Shown here: piece after piece, positions 1 through 10,348 of the stretch | How positions within the stretch are numbered: position 1 is the first letter of the stretch | Layout: each line of letters opens with the position of its first letter | Source of the DNA: Lepidodermella squamata | Taxonomy: Eukaryota; Gastrotricha | NCBI GenBank assembly: GCA_047495785.1 | Contig: JBLDXI010000029.1 | Span: 2,914,001 to 2,978,000 of the forward strand | Length of the DNA stretch: 64,000 nt | Direction of reading: 5' to 3' | The notes under the pieces: generated by a model | What the model was told of the DNA's origin: nothing | What the model saw: the letters and a program-made list of their open reading frames with translations, nothing else | The model's database searches: none | Position numbers and translations under genes: made by a program

Positions 1-54
1 TTTCACGCTAATAATCACGAAACAGGACGCGGTGACCACGTAATTACAGCTATA

Positions 55-2688
55 CTACGCTAGATTTCGAAGAATAGCTACGCATACTTCAAATGGCAGC
101 TTAACGAAGATAATTGTGTCATCGCCCATGTTGGACTTCAAGCTGTACCATTCATTGAGGCCAACGACCTTTTTCTGTCCATAAATAGATCGACGGGCGT
201 CATTAGGAACGATTCTGAAGCCCTCAGAGCAAGAATTGCGCAGATTATCGCGACAGAGTATGGTATCATTGATAGCCTTTGAGGATACAGTTTTTGCATA
301 ATCGATATGGTGAGTTGATGGGATCATCAAATAGCCTTCAAAACGCGATGTAATGTCATTGCAAGTCTCATTCCATGAATCCTCTTCGCTTTCCAAATTG
401 TTCACTGCTCGCTCGTCATTTCTTTCGACAGAAGAGATGTTCTGATCCTGGTAAGTTGATTGATTCAAAAGTTTCGAATTGGTAAGATTCAGCTGTAGCT
501 CGAAGCATGTATCCAGTGGTAACTTTATGACAACTGGACGTTTCTCTGAGTCCCGTAACAAACTCTGCCTGAACCGAAACCAATCGGGGAAACTGACGAT
601 TTTCCTTCTTCCAGTAAATCTCCCTCCGATACTTGAAATGAAAAGACCGCTGAGGCAGATATCCTGAAGAGAGTTAGGACAGGACACTTTGTCCGTTGAG
701 TTCAGTGTCTCGAAAGCGAGGCGATGAGACGGCGGAATGATCAAGATTTGTCTTAAACGGGTGACGAAATCAAAACAAGTTAAATTGGGCAAATTCACTT
801 GAACTAATGTGTCGTTGTAGTCAGAAAAATTTGAAGAATTGATTGCCAACGATGTATTTATCGGAAAAGTCTTAGATACTGCGTAATCCTCTTGAATTTT
901 TCCTGTTGAATTCCGAATGTTGTAGTCAGAAAAATTAGAAAAATTGAAAGCCAAAGTTATATTAATCGGTAAGGTCTTAGATACTGTGTAATCCTTCTTA
1001 ACATTTGTCGTTAAATTCCGAATATTCAAAAGCACTGATGTGCTGTTGTAGTCAGAAAAATTCGAAGAATTGAGCACCATCAACGTAGAATTAACTGGAA
1101 AAGGTTTAGATGTTACGTAATCCTCCTTAATATTGTCTGTTAAATTCCCCGTCAAATTCCCATTGGAAACTTCCATGGACTCATTTCTAATGGGATAAGG
1201 GCGTGGGATGGTAACGTTGTGGATGTTACTTCTTGCATTCGTCGTATTTTTCTTTACTGTAGTTGACCAGTTCACGGATTTGGTTGTTACATCCAGTAAG
1301 GTTGGTTCAGTCGGAGAATAGGTCGCGTTAAGTGCCGAAGTTGAGACCTCTCGAATTTTTCTCGCACTCGTACTAGGGCTCGCTGTAGTCGATATTTGGG
1401 GGAACACGTCAATTTTAGTATCATTCGCGCCTTGGAAGCTTGAGGCAAACTCTGAAAAACCGACAGCACCGGCAACGCCGCCAACTCCGCCGAAAATAGC
1501 TGCTCCTATAGCTCCGAATATTGAGGCAAACGCAGAGCTAGCCCCGGCTGCTCCACCTCCGCCGCCGCCGCCGCCGCCGATACCCGGGGAGAGACCTGGA
1601 CTTAACATAGGGTTCATGGATGTTGAGTCAAAAGCTGGATCAACCGGCTCTGAAAATGGGTCTGGAAATTCTACGTCCATCCCTTCATTTGGCAGGGATC
1701 CAAAAGGATCGGAATTAGGGCTGAAGAATGAGCTGAAAGCTCCGACAGTCCCAGCTGCTCCTGCAGCCGAAGCCCCGCCGATACCAAGCCCAGTGATTTC
1801 CCCAATGGATAAGGATGAATTATCCGTGAAAACTGGAGTTGGCGCATTGAATACGTTCACTCCTTTCTTGAGAAGGCCGATATTGGAGGTAGGAATTTCC
1901 GGCACAACTGAGCTACTGAAATCAACAAGTCGGGCCGTATGATTTGCAATGGCAGTTGTAGAAACAGCTGAGGCGTTAAAATCATCAAGCTTGGCCGTTA
2001 GACTTGGATTGACAGTTGTAGAAACATTCTCAACTAAATCACTCAAGACCTTGGCTATGAATGAATCTTTCATCGCTGGGATTTCTTCGTCTTTACGGGC
2101 TTGAATAGATTGTTCGGAAGATTTATTGAAGTTGACTGCCTCCTTAGTAAGATCTTCCCATTCGATAGGAATCTCGTGAAAGTCCAAAGGTGTCGCCTGA
2201 GCTAGTTTCTGAATCATTGCTGAGAAGAGCCTATCAAATGCCAGGGTTGTATTAGAGACGTTCGAATCAGCATTTATCTTAGGTGCTTGAATGGTTGAGT
2301 TTGAAATTGAGTTGGAACTCGAAACATTTCTCGCAAAATCTGATTCGAAATGTTTCTTGAAGAAAGAGTTCAAGCTAGATGCATTTGAGGAAAGCAGCGA
2401 TGCAGAAATTGGCACCGAAGCATTCGAATCCTCCGTTTGGTCCCGAATTGATGCCGAACCTGGTTTGAGCGTTAAAATCAGAGAAATAAGCAGAACAAGC
2501 AGTAATAACCCGACAGCGAGACTAATTGCTATAATATGGCAGTGTTTCTTCTTCAGGCGATGCATTGAGGTTAGCGGTGTGGTCGAATTCACAGCTTCGA
2601 ACATCCGATAATCCCGCCATGCTACGTCAATTGTTGCCGGCTCGTTCCCAACAGGATGGACTTTCCACGTTTTACATAGAAATTTCAT
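55..2688 (-). CDS. type II membrane glycoprotein with duplicated C-terminal Cys domain
   Basis: Uninterrupted 877-residue frame. Residues 1-50 are a basic-ended cytoplasmic head (RLKKKHC before the membrane). Residues 51-74 are a single strongly hydrophobic segment with no cleavable signal, so type II topology is inferred. The ectodomain is rich in N-x-S/T sites, has a low-complexity Gly/Ala stretch (poly-Gly near residue 370), three degenerate repeats of about 40 residues each containing SSNFSDYN or a variant, and two homologous C-terminal domains of about 100 residues (roughly 634-731 and 776-877). Each C-terminal domain shows a C..F..R start, an L(I/M)IP..H motif, three further Cys and an IKLP or VKLP motif near the end. 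I do not recognise this domain. It is intronless, unlike most neighbours, and divergent from the ankyrin gene that follows. A cell-surface or cuticular role is only a guess. Confidence 0.75.
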   Translation of the reverse strand: MKFLCKTWKVHPVGNEPATIDVAWRDYRMFEAVNSTTPLTSMHRLKKKHCHIIAISLAVGLLLLVLLISLILTLKPGSASIRDQTEDSNASVPISASLLSSNASSLNSFFKKHFESDFARNVSSSNSISNSTIQAPKINADSNVSNTTLAFDRLFSAMIQKLAQATPLDFHEIPIEWEDLTKEAVNFNKSSEQSIQARKDEEIPAMKDSFIAKVLSDLVENVSTTVNPSLTAKLDDFNASAVSTTAIANHTARLVDFSSSVVPEIPTSNIGLLKKGVNVFNAPTPVFTDNSSLSIGEITGLGIGGASAAGAAGTVGAFSSFFSPNSDPFGSLPNEGMDVEFPDPFSEPVDPAFDSTSMNPMLSPGLSPGIGGGGGGGGGAAGASSAFASIFGAIGAAIFGGVGGVAGAVGFSEFASSFQGANDTKIDVFPQISTTASPSTSARKIREVSTSALNATYSPTEPTLLDVTTKSVNWSTTVKKNTTNARSNIHNVTIPRPYPIRNESMEVSNGNLTGNLTDNIKEDYVTSKPFPVNSTLMVLNSSNFSDYNSTSVLLNIRNLTTNVKKDYTVSKTLPINITLAFNFSNFSDYNIRNSTGKIQEDYAVSKTFPINTSLAINSSNFSDYNDTLVQVNLPNLTCFDFVTRLRQILIIPPSHRLAFETLNSTDKVSCPNSLQDICLSGLFISSIGGRFTGRRKIVSFPDWFRFRQSLLRDSEKRPVVIKLPLDTCFELQLNLTNSKLLNQSTYQDQNISSVERNDERAVNNLESEEDSWNETCNDITSRFEGYLMIPSTHHIDYAKTVSSKAINDTILCRDNLRNSCSEGFRIVPNDARRSIYGQKKVVGLNEWYSLKSNMGDDTIIFVKLPFEVCVAILRNLA

Positions 2689-3011
2689 GTTTTTCGAGGT
2701 AGAACTAACAAATTTTCACTCTGCTGACCGCAGTTACATTCTTGAATCGATCATAAGTGCGAAGATTTTTTCCGTGTTCAAGTGCAGCTCGAAAAAAACG
2801 TTTGAAGATCGAATGACATGAAAGGGTATTGAATAACACACATGTTGATCGATACAATTTTTTTCTAGCTACAACTGACCATCAAAAATCGTTATGAATC
2901 ATCAGCGGCTTCTTTAGAGCGGAAATGCACCGGGAAGCCATTTTGCGACGCGTCGCCATAGCAACGCGCGCGACAACAGATAACATCAGGCCAATTTAGA
3001 TAAGGAACTCT
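2689..3011. promoter_or_regulatory. shared upstream region of two divergent genes
   Basis: This gap of about 320 bp (430 bp to the preferred ankyrin start) separates the start of the membrane glycoprotein (-) from the ankyrin gene (+). A TATA-like tatataga lies at 3093-3100, about 20 bp before the preferred ankyrin ATG at 3120. No RNA gene is visible. Its role as a shared promoter is inferred from position only. Confidence 0.35.
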
Positions 3012-3119
3012 ATGCTTGTATGCGACGAGATAAGCCTATGCTCTAGCATAAATGGACACGTGAACGCCCATTTTTTCCAGTTCCATGCTAGGTATATAGA
3101 CTATAGTCATTATTTAGAT

Positions 3120-4240
3120 ATGCCTTCGGATCCAGAATCGTACGACTTGATCCGCGGCTGTTCGGAAATCGACGACCGAAACAAGCAGTTGATTTACACA
3201 ATTTTGAAAAGTAATTAAAAAATCTACCTTAATTACCCTTATTTTTTGTATTTTTTTTAGAAAAAGGCTGGTCGGCTGGAGATTTGTTGACAAAACCTCT
3301 CGATGTGATTGCCCCAGCTTTTACAACTGCGGAAGTTTTGACGCAAATCATAACATGGCGTAAGGTTGAAATGTGGAAAATCGAGAAGTTACCCAACGAG
3401 TCAACGCTATTCCACGCGGCGGCGAAAACTGGCAATTTAATCGCAGCTCGTGATATTTTAACGCGATACGACCTGCCAGCGCCAACATGCCGTGCCTACC
3501 TAGCAAACCATGCAGATCGATCAAACAACAACAGAACACCACTTTTCGACGCCTCGATCAATGGACACCCTGGGATGGTTCGGTTGTTGGTTGATGAACT
3601 GAACGCGAATGTCAAACATATTGATGCGACCAATTCTTTAGCAGTCCATCTGGCTGCAGATAACGGGCGGCTACATTGCGTGATGTTTCTGACTGAAAAA
3701 TACCCGGATTTGCTGATGTATGCGGATAAGGACAACAATACGCCTTTGACACGATCTGCGTCCCACGGCCAAATTGCTGTCGTTGAGTATTTGGTGTCGA
3801 AACGGGCCTATCTTGAGTCTTACGACGTTAAGGGCCGAACTCCGTTGCTTCAATCAGCCGCGAATGGTCATTTGAATGTTGTGAAGTTTTTAGTCTCAAA
3901 AGGGGCTGATATCTACGCACAGGAGTTCACGAAAGGCAATATGGCTGTTCATTTAGCTGCCGAGGAGGGCCATCCTGGGGTTGTAGCTTTCCTTCTCGAG
4001 AGCAATCCTGAATTTAGAAAGTCCGAGAACAAGGACGGGAAAACTCCGCTGGATTTGGCGAGGGAGCGCAATCAAGAGGATGTAGTTCGAGTTCTTGAGA
4101 CGGAAAGTTCAGGCCCTGTTTACGACTCTTCAGCGATGCATACGTCACTTCCATTGCTATCGCCGCGACTTATCGAAGAACAGCCGATTGTATCTGTTCC
4201 AGTTGCGCCGAGCATTGCGTCGTACTCTAGCGACTTTTGA
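3120..4240 (+). CDS. ankyrin-repeat protein, copy 1 (intact)
   Basis: Two exons, 3120-3210 and 3261-4240, joined in phase across a 50-bp GT-AG intron (356 residues). An in-frame ATG at 3012 would add 36 residues; 3120 is preferred because a TATA-like motif and a T-rich acceptor-like site lie between them. About six ankyrin repeats occupy the middle, with clear TPL..A...GH cores (for example NNTPLTRSASHGQ and GRTPLLQSAANGH). The N-terminal part (GWSAGDLL) resembles exon 2 of the second ankyrin gene at 39.6-42.0 kb (GIKADDLV), so the two are paralogues. The Ser/Pro-rich tail lacks a recognised domain. No signal peptide or membrane segment, so a cytosolic protein-binding role is likely. It is the first member of a tandem unit whose second ankyrin copy decayed at 8.47-9.13 kb. 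Confidence 0.88.
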
Positions 4241-4923
4241 AGCCAATCAAACTTCTTAGATTTTGCTTACGATTAATTCCAATTGATTATGTCTATTACG
4301 ATTGTTTTTGATTGATTTTATTGTAAAAATGAACCTGGCAAGACGCAATTATCCGGATGTTGGGTTGTTAAGACCAGGGCACGTGCTGAATTAGGCTTAG
4401 TCTTACGGAATTATAACAGGAGCACCAACATAGAAATCATCTGTAACCTCGTTTCCATCCACACGAAGACGAACATTTTCACTGATTCATAAAGGCACAG
4501 AAAATATTCTTTAAAGTGATCTTTCTCTACTATTTAGATCAAGGCTTTTTTGGAACAAAGTAGTTTGCAAGAATTTGGATTTGTCCGCTAACAAGAGAAA
4601 AGTGGGGCTTGGCAAAATGTCCGTCTTTTTGAGATTGTTATATCAAGAATCAAGATCTTTGAACCGGATAGCCATCAGGGGTGGCCGAAAAATTGGTTTC
4701 AAGGAAAAAGGCAAATATTTAGCAAACTGCACGCTTAATAGTTGCCGGTTATTTTCCGGCAAAAATGTCATCAGCGGTTTGTCATCTGGCAAACCGTTGA
4801 AAAAAATACTAAAATTAGTTTAACCTTGTTCATAATTAGCTTAAATTCCTCGATATAAAAATTATCAAGTAAACATTTTGGAACCGTAAAAACAGCTTTA
4901 CAGCTCTATCCAGCAAGATCGAA
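4241..4923. other. intergenic, ankyrin 3' flank to receptor
   Basis: The first 150 bases are the 3' flank shared with the decayed ankyrin copy at 9.13-9.3 kb. A short open frame at 4575-4823 has no recognisable protein features. I see no other gene. Confidence 0.4.
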
Positions 4924-7217
4924 ATGACCAGCATTCTTTTCGGATTTTTGCTGTTTTTCTTTATCGGAATCAACGGCGCACCCGAGGTGGATGTGCCTCT
5001 ACCAGCGCCGAAACCACGGCCAGCAGCTTGCCGAGGCAATGTTGACGGCAAAGCGTCCGACCACGATGTCAATATGAAATATTTCCAACCCTACAACAAA
5101 TGGGAACGGCCCAGATTGAATTCGAGCGAAACTGTTGTTGTAAAGCTCACTTTCGTCCTTTCTCAGGTCAACGATGTCGTAAGCGTACAATGTTAATGTG
5201 AAATTCCTTGTAGTAACTCATGGGTTAAACCCCAGGTTGAACGAGACAGAGGGATGAAGATTTCTGGATACATCGGGGTGGTGAGATTTTGATTCAAGTA
5301 TGTGCTTCTTCAAATGTTTACTGGAAATTCTGAAGAGATGGATGGATGAGTTTCGAGTATGGGAAAACGACTATCCTTACAATTGCGTTGATTACGTTGG
5401 TGAGCATTCGGTTCTTCCATGGTTCTTCCTAAATTGTAAGCATTAACCGTAATTTTCCATATTTAGTTCTACCAGCAGAAGACATTTGGGTACCAGATGT
5501 CGCTCAAGTGAGTTCGAAATCAATGATACTGAATGTCTAAAATCACACAGAATATATTTCCCACAGAAAGTTAATGATTTAATCATCAAATCATCAAAAT
5601 GAGATCAGATTTACATTTTCAGATTTTGTTGCTGGCTGTGAGCAAATTGCGTTTCACTTTATTTTTGCCTTTTACAGATGAATTCAGAGGGGCGATATCA
5701 ATTAATGCGGATGGACGGCGAAAAGGTCCGCGTCTATTCCAACGGACAGGCCTATTTTAGCCCGGGCGGAACTTTTGCTATCTTTTGCGACTACGATCTA
5801 ACTATGTAAATTTAAATTTTATAGAGCAAAAGTTATAATGTATTTCTGCAATTTATAGGTTCCCCTTTGATACGCAAACTTGCGCCCTGAAGTTGGAAAG
5901 GTGGGACACTAATTTTTGAAACTTATTTTCTACATTTTAATCCGATTCATTTAGCTGGCGATATACGAGGGATTACATGACGTTTCAATTTGCAAACAAT
6001 TTCACGTTAAAATATTTTACTGTTAACGAACAATGGGATCTCGTAGCCACGGCACAAGCAATACGCGACTATTCCTATTTAGAACCATGGAACTCGTTCG
6101 ATCACGTTGAATTCTACATTACTATAAAACGGAAAGTGATGTATTACATGTAAGAAAATCTAAGTTATTATTGAACCAACAATTAGTCATTTTGTTAAGG
6201 ATGAATGTTATCATTCCGAGTATGCTGATTGCCTTAGCACACATGGCCGCGTTCACGTTGCCAATCGGTGATATTGAGAAAGTTCAGATTTCCTTCACCT
6301 GTCTGCTGGCTTATTCGGTGTTTCAAGTCATGGTTATTGGAGATATGCCGAAATCCAGCGATCACATTCCCCTCCTGTCCATATACATCGATCTACAGAT
6401 GGGATACATTGCGTTCTCTATGGTTAGTTATAATTGTCTTACATCGTGCTGAACCAGTTACCATCGGGTTTTTACGGGATTTCTCTGGTTAATTTGTATT
6501 TTTTCGGTAAAATCGCGAATAAAGGATGGAATTGTATCTCTCAAGCACAATTTTTCAAAAACATTTCCCTCACAAAGTTTGAAAAACAGACAATGGTTGC
6601 GCAACTTGTATTTTGAGATATTTACTAATATTTTTTATCAGCTTGGTGAGGGAATGGCCTTCTTCGCTATGGAAAACATTGACGAACGAGGCATAAATGA
6701 GCACCACAAGCGCCAAATCCCACCCTGGATTATGAGAATCATCGAATTCGTCGCTAAGCTGCTTCTCATCGGACACCACCCGCCAACTCACGAACCGGAT
6801 GATAGTGATGACGAGAGCGATGACGAGCGTCATAGCTATAAAGAGCCACCAAGCCAAGACGTCGCAGATTATTCGACCGGCATCAAGTACTATTCGATTT
6901 TTGGTGAATGCCCTGATAAACATTTGAATGGAGTCAAAGTCGAGCCTCATACAACTAAGCGACAAAGTCGAATGGAGACAAGAAACAAGAAAGCGAGGAA
7001 GAATCAAAGCAATTTCCTAAGCCGGAGTCAGGCGGAACATACGGATTTTCTGGACACCCCGGAACCCCTGGATCTGAGGCAATTGAGATGGCAATTCACT
7101 GCGTTGGTCATCGAGAGACTTATTGCGGTTATTTACGGCATTTTAGTCGTCATAACGCCAACTTGCATGTTCGTCATTTACCCAGCTTTAAACCCATACA
7201 AAAATCCGTTCTTCTAA
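4924..7217 (+). CDS. Cys-loop ligand-gated ion channel subunit, copy 1
   Basis: Nine exons joined in phase: 4924-5178, 5236-5280, 5336-5399, 5467-5507, 5678-5805, 5859-5900, 5955-6149, 6200-6422, 6642-7217 (522 residues). A signal peptide ends near residue 18. Family hallmarks are DIWVPD, and the Cys-loop with C172 and C186 separated by exactly 13 residues (CDYDLTMFPFDTQTC). The extracellular domain is followed by M1 (NVIIPSMLIALAHMAAF), M2 after GDIEKV, M3, an acidic/His-rich cytoplasmic loop and M4 near the C-terminus. The Glu before M2 fits a cation-selective, nicotinic-like pore. No vicinal Cys pair is present in loop C, so it would be a non-alpha subunit. The ligand is unknown. It is a close tandem duplicate of the gene at 10.3-12.4 kb with identical exon structure. 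Confidence 0.9.
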
Positions 7218-7395
7218 TAACCATTCCCTATTGATTTGAGCTTGGAGTTTTTCAAGTTGTTGAACTATATGTTTGAGAATCTCTCGAACCTTTTCACAAC
7301 AATTAAAGTGCTGTTTTCTAGCTCTTGAACTCAAATCGTTATTTATCATTCAGAAATTTCAAAGAAATTTGTGTTGTTGTCTTCATTGTGTTGTT

Positions 7396-7530
7396 TCTCC
7401 GATGCTGAAAATATGCAAAAAAACACAAATATTTGCCGTCATGTTCAATTCTGCATCCTCTTGCAACATTTCTCGTGAAAATACGACAATATAATTGCTT
7501 GAATATCCTTCATCATGTACCTATAAAAGA
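7396..7530 (+). pseudogene. glycosyltransferase pseudogene fragment (5' end)
   Basis: DNA here matches the 5' end of the intact glycosyltransferase at 12607: the gatgctgaaaatatgcaaaa start and the downstream ttgcttgaatatccttca are shared, with indels and an in-frame stop between. The rest of the gene is absent. It marks the lost glycosyltransferase of the first ankyrin/receptor/glycosyltransferase unit. Confidence 0.7.
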
Positions 7531-8465
7531 AAGACTCGATCTCGGAAAATCAATGCAGATTCGTATGTCGCTGAAGTTGTGAAACGCAATTGCATAATGT
7601 ATCTCAGGATGGCTATAGATTTTCCTTGGCTATAATTTCTCGATCAAAGACTATTAGATGTTATGTGCCCATGTTGTTCTATACAAATCTCCACCTATCC
7701 AAAGCTTAGTATAGTTCCAATCGTTTTACCACTCTCTATATTAATAAGCTCCGCGATATTTGCGTTTCTGGCAAGCTGCACGATTGGATTTGAGCTTTTC
7801 TGCCTTGTCATTATTTTAGAACATTGTTCTATTGATTTAATAAAAAATTCGAAGCGAAGTTATTTGCTAAAGATGCTAAATTATTACCTTGTCATTCGAC
7901 GTCTGATCGACTGCACCGAACTCCAGCAAGATCTGGGTGAAATCATGTTTTTGATTCACAGCATGGCCTGTCTGCTAATTTAAAGAAGTGTGGTATTGCT
8001 TGGTATTAACATTTATTCTCTCAATTTTTAGATTATAAATAAATAAAGAAGTAGAAATGACCGTGCTTTAGGCAGTTTGATATAATTTGTTCTGGGTTCA
8101 ACAGTATAACAATGCTCACCCTACAGAACAATGCTTCTCAACCCGACGAATCTACAGAATCTCTTTCAACCCGCATATTTACGCTTTTTTACGCTATTTT
8201 TCATGTCGCTGAAACTTGAAAGCCTGGGTTACTGAACGAGTCGGTATTTGCAGCATTGGTATCTATTCCGGACACGCCTCATGGAAAGGAATCCTATCCG
8301 TTCCATATGAGTGCCAGGCTAATCAACCTTCAAAATCCTTCAAAAAAAATACGAATTTTATGCAGATCGATGATCAGAATCCGTGCGATGTAAGGCAAAT
8401 AATCTTGAATCTTGATAGCAGTTAAAGGTCGTAAATCGTAAATCATCACGGCGGCGAAGTTCATT
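7531..8465. other. gene-poor stretch
   Basis: A 106-codon frame at 7663-7983 is hydrophobic but has no recognisable family, no support from a paralogue, and lies between two pseudogene fragments. I do not call it a gene. The remainder is AT-rich and unremarkable. Confidence 0.3.
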
Positions 8466-8675
8466 CAGCTCCTGAGGAGGGCCATTCCGGAGCAATCCTG
8501 AGTTCAGAAAAACAGAGAAAAAGGACGGGAAAACTCCGTTGGATTTAGCCAGGAAGCGCAATCAAGAGGATGTGGTTCGCGCGTTTGAGACGGAAACTGC
8601 CATTCTTTTTTACGATTCTTCAGTGATTCATTCGATACTTCCATTACTGTCGCCATGACTTATAGAAGAACAGCC

Positions 8676-9073
8676 GCCCAGACCGGCATTTGCACTGCAG
8701 AACAACGCCGAACACAGGGGCAGGGGTTGAAAATGTCTGTTGAACAAAGGGGTGAAATCAAATTGTACTGAATTGTTCGGGCTTTTATGCAAATTTGTTT
8801 GTCCTTGTTAGGAGGTTTCGAACACTGACTTCAAGAGAGTTGATGGCTTAGTGGTGAGAGAGGCTGGGTAAGGAGTGTGAGAACGATGGTTCAACTCCCA
8901 CAGACTTCGCAAATTTATATTTTTTTGGCTGTAATTATTTTCCTTGAAGAATTCCGAACAAGGACGAACAAAAGCCCGAAAAAGTCAGTACAATTCGATT
9001 TCACCCTTTGTTCGGCAGACATTTTCAACCCCTGTGTTCGGCGTTGTTCTGCAGTGCAAATGCCGGTCTGGGC
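8676..9073. mobile_element. foldback / MITE-like element with long terminal inverted repeats
   Basis: Its ends are defined exactly by comparison with the intact ankyrin gene, where the flanks are contiguous. The outer 60 bases are near-perfect inverted copies (gcccagaccggcatttgc... against ...gcaaatgccggtctgggc) and weaker inverted similarity continues to about 150 bases per arm. A CG dinucleotide at both borders could be a 2-bp target duplication. No transposase is encoded, so it would be non-autonomous. Confidence 0.85.
8837..8908 (+). other. tRNA-like internal promoter sequence inside the foldback element
   Basis: An A-box-like tggcttagtgg (8844-8854) is followed by a perfect B-box consensus ggttcaactcc (8888-8898) at about tRNA spacing. 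Acceptor and T-stem pairing are poor, so this is not a functional tRNA. It is either a tRNA-derived (SINE-like) relic or chance. Confidence 0.4.
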
Positions 9074-9128
9074 GATTGTATCTTTTCCTGTTGCGCCGAG
9101 CATTGCGTCATACCCAAGCTATTTTTGA

Positions 9129-10348
9129 GGCTAATCAGACTTCGCTAAGAAAAGATTTCGCTTACGCCTAATTTCAATTGATTATTTCTATTACGATTTT
9201 CTTTTGATCGATTTTATTCGAATAAATGAATGGCGAGACGTAATTATCCGATTTTCCGGATGTTGGGTTGTTCAGACTCAAGGCCGCGCGGAATAGGACG
9301 TATATTCTAGAGGCCGTCCCAGGCAATGTAATACTTTCAGCAGCTGACGTTCGTTGCCATGCTCTAATCCTTGTGTGAGCGCATTATTCAAGACTAGGCC
9401 GAAAATGTGCAGCAAGACTAGGGACTTCAACTGTCCAGTGTAGCGTAGACATTTAGGTCTTAAAATTAGCTTGATTTAATAGCTAGAAAACCGATACAGT
9501 GAATACCACTTATAGTGAATTTTCGCTATAGTGGACGGAATCACTGGCGCGTGGTGCAAAACAGGCTTACTATTGGGAAAGACATGGATTCAGATTTTCT
9601 ATAACACTCAGCCTGAAAGCTACCTGTTCCATCGTAATCAGTCAAATTCTGCTTCATTCGGAAACACAGATGACTGTTAACAAGTGAAAAGTGGGATTTG
9701 TCTACATCGTGAGAAATCCAGAAAAACAAGGAATCCAAACCCCTCTTCAAGTCAATACACTTTTTGCCATTTGCTGGAAATTACAGAAAATACGCCAGAC
9801 CCAACTTTCCCTTGTTAACGGTCAGATGAATCTTCGCTACACATTCCCGTACTTGAAGGCTTAACCGGGCTTATTTAGCTCGTAACACAAAATTGGGACA
9901 CGCCTTAAGAATGGGGGCTTATCCGTTGTTGATGAATGCTAAGGCCAACCTTACAAATCATAAATTATTCAGGTTAATTTTTTGAGAATCTCGAATGCCT
10001 GCGGACGATGTCATTTACAGTAAATAGCCAGAAATCTTAATATAGCGGTCGAAAAATCGCACTCCGCGAGCGGCGATGTCTGATCTTCAACTGCGACATG
10101 CATTTCTGCCCGCTGGAAGTAGATGTGTCGCACAAGCACACACTTGATAAGCAAATACGTCGCGATCAATAGATGATCGCATGTCATTAGATTGCCCCCT
10201 ATTAGTATATACAACAGTGTTGTTTCTAGTCTGCCCCGGGGTGATGCTTCGATTTATTGACGCAATAAAATTAGTCTCAATAAAAAACCGTTTTCTAGAC
10301 TGTAAAAAATAACAGTTTTCCAGCTCTAAATATTCTGCGCAATCCAAA
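9129..10348. other. intergenic before receptor copy 2
   Basis: The first 180 bases are the duplicated ankyrin 3' flank. The rest is unique AT-rich DNA. Short frames here have no recognisable protein features. The upstream gap is about twice that of copy 1. Confidence 0.4.

Larger units (their letters stand above)
8466..9128 (+). pseudogene. ankyrin gene pseudogene, copy 2 (3' end only, element-interrupted)
   Basis: 8466-8675 and 9074-9128 together match the last quarter of the intact ankyrin gene (shared stretches such as gaaaactccg, gcgcaatcaagaggatgt and the end ttgcgccgagcattgcgtc), continuing into the shared 3' flank. An internal stretch has been deleted, a stop replaces an Arg codon before the insertion, and a foldback element sits inside the frame. 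It occupies the same position relative to receptor copy 2 that the intact gene occupies relative to copy 1. Confidence 0.8.

Noticed and set aside
1616-1942. + strand frames inside the membrane glycoprotein gene
   Set aside because: Antisense shadows of the 877-residue frame, reflecting its low-complexity codons.
7663-7983. 106-codon hydrophobic frame as a membrane protein
   Set aside because: Lies between two pseudogene fragments, no homologue in the window, no exon or signal features; likely chance in AT-rich DNA.
8837-8908. Functional tRNA gene
   Set aside because: Acceptor and T-stem bases do not pair, so only a tRNA-like relic is claimed.
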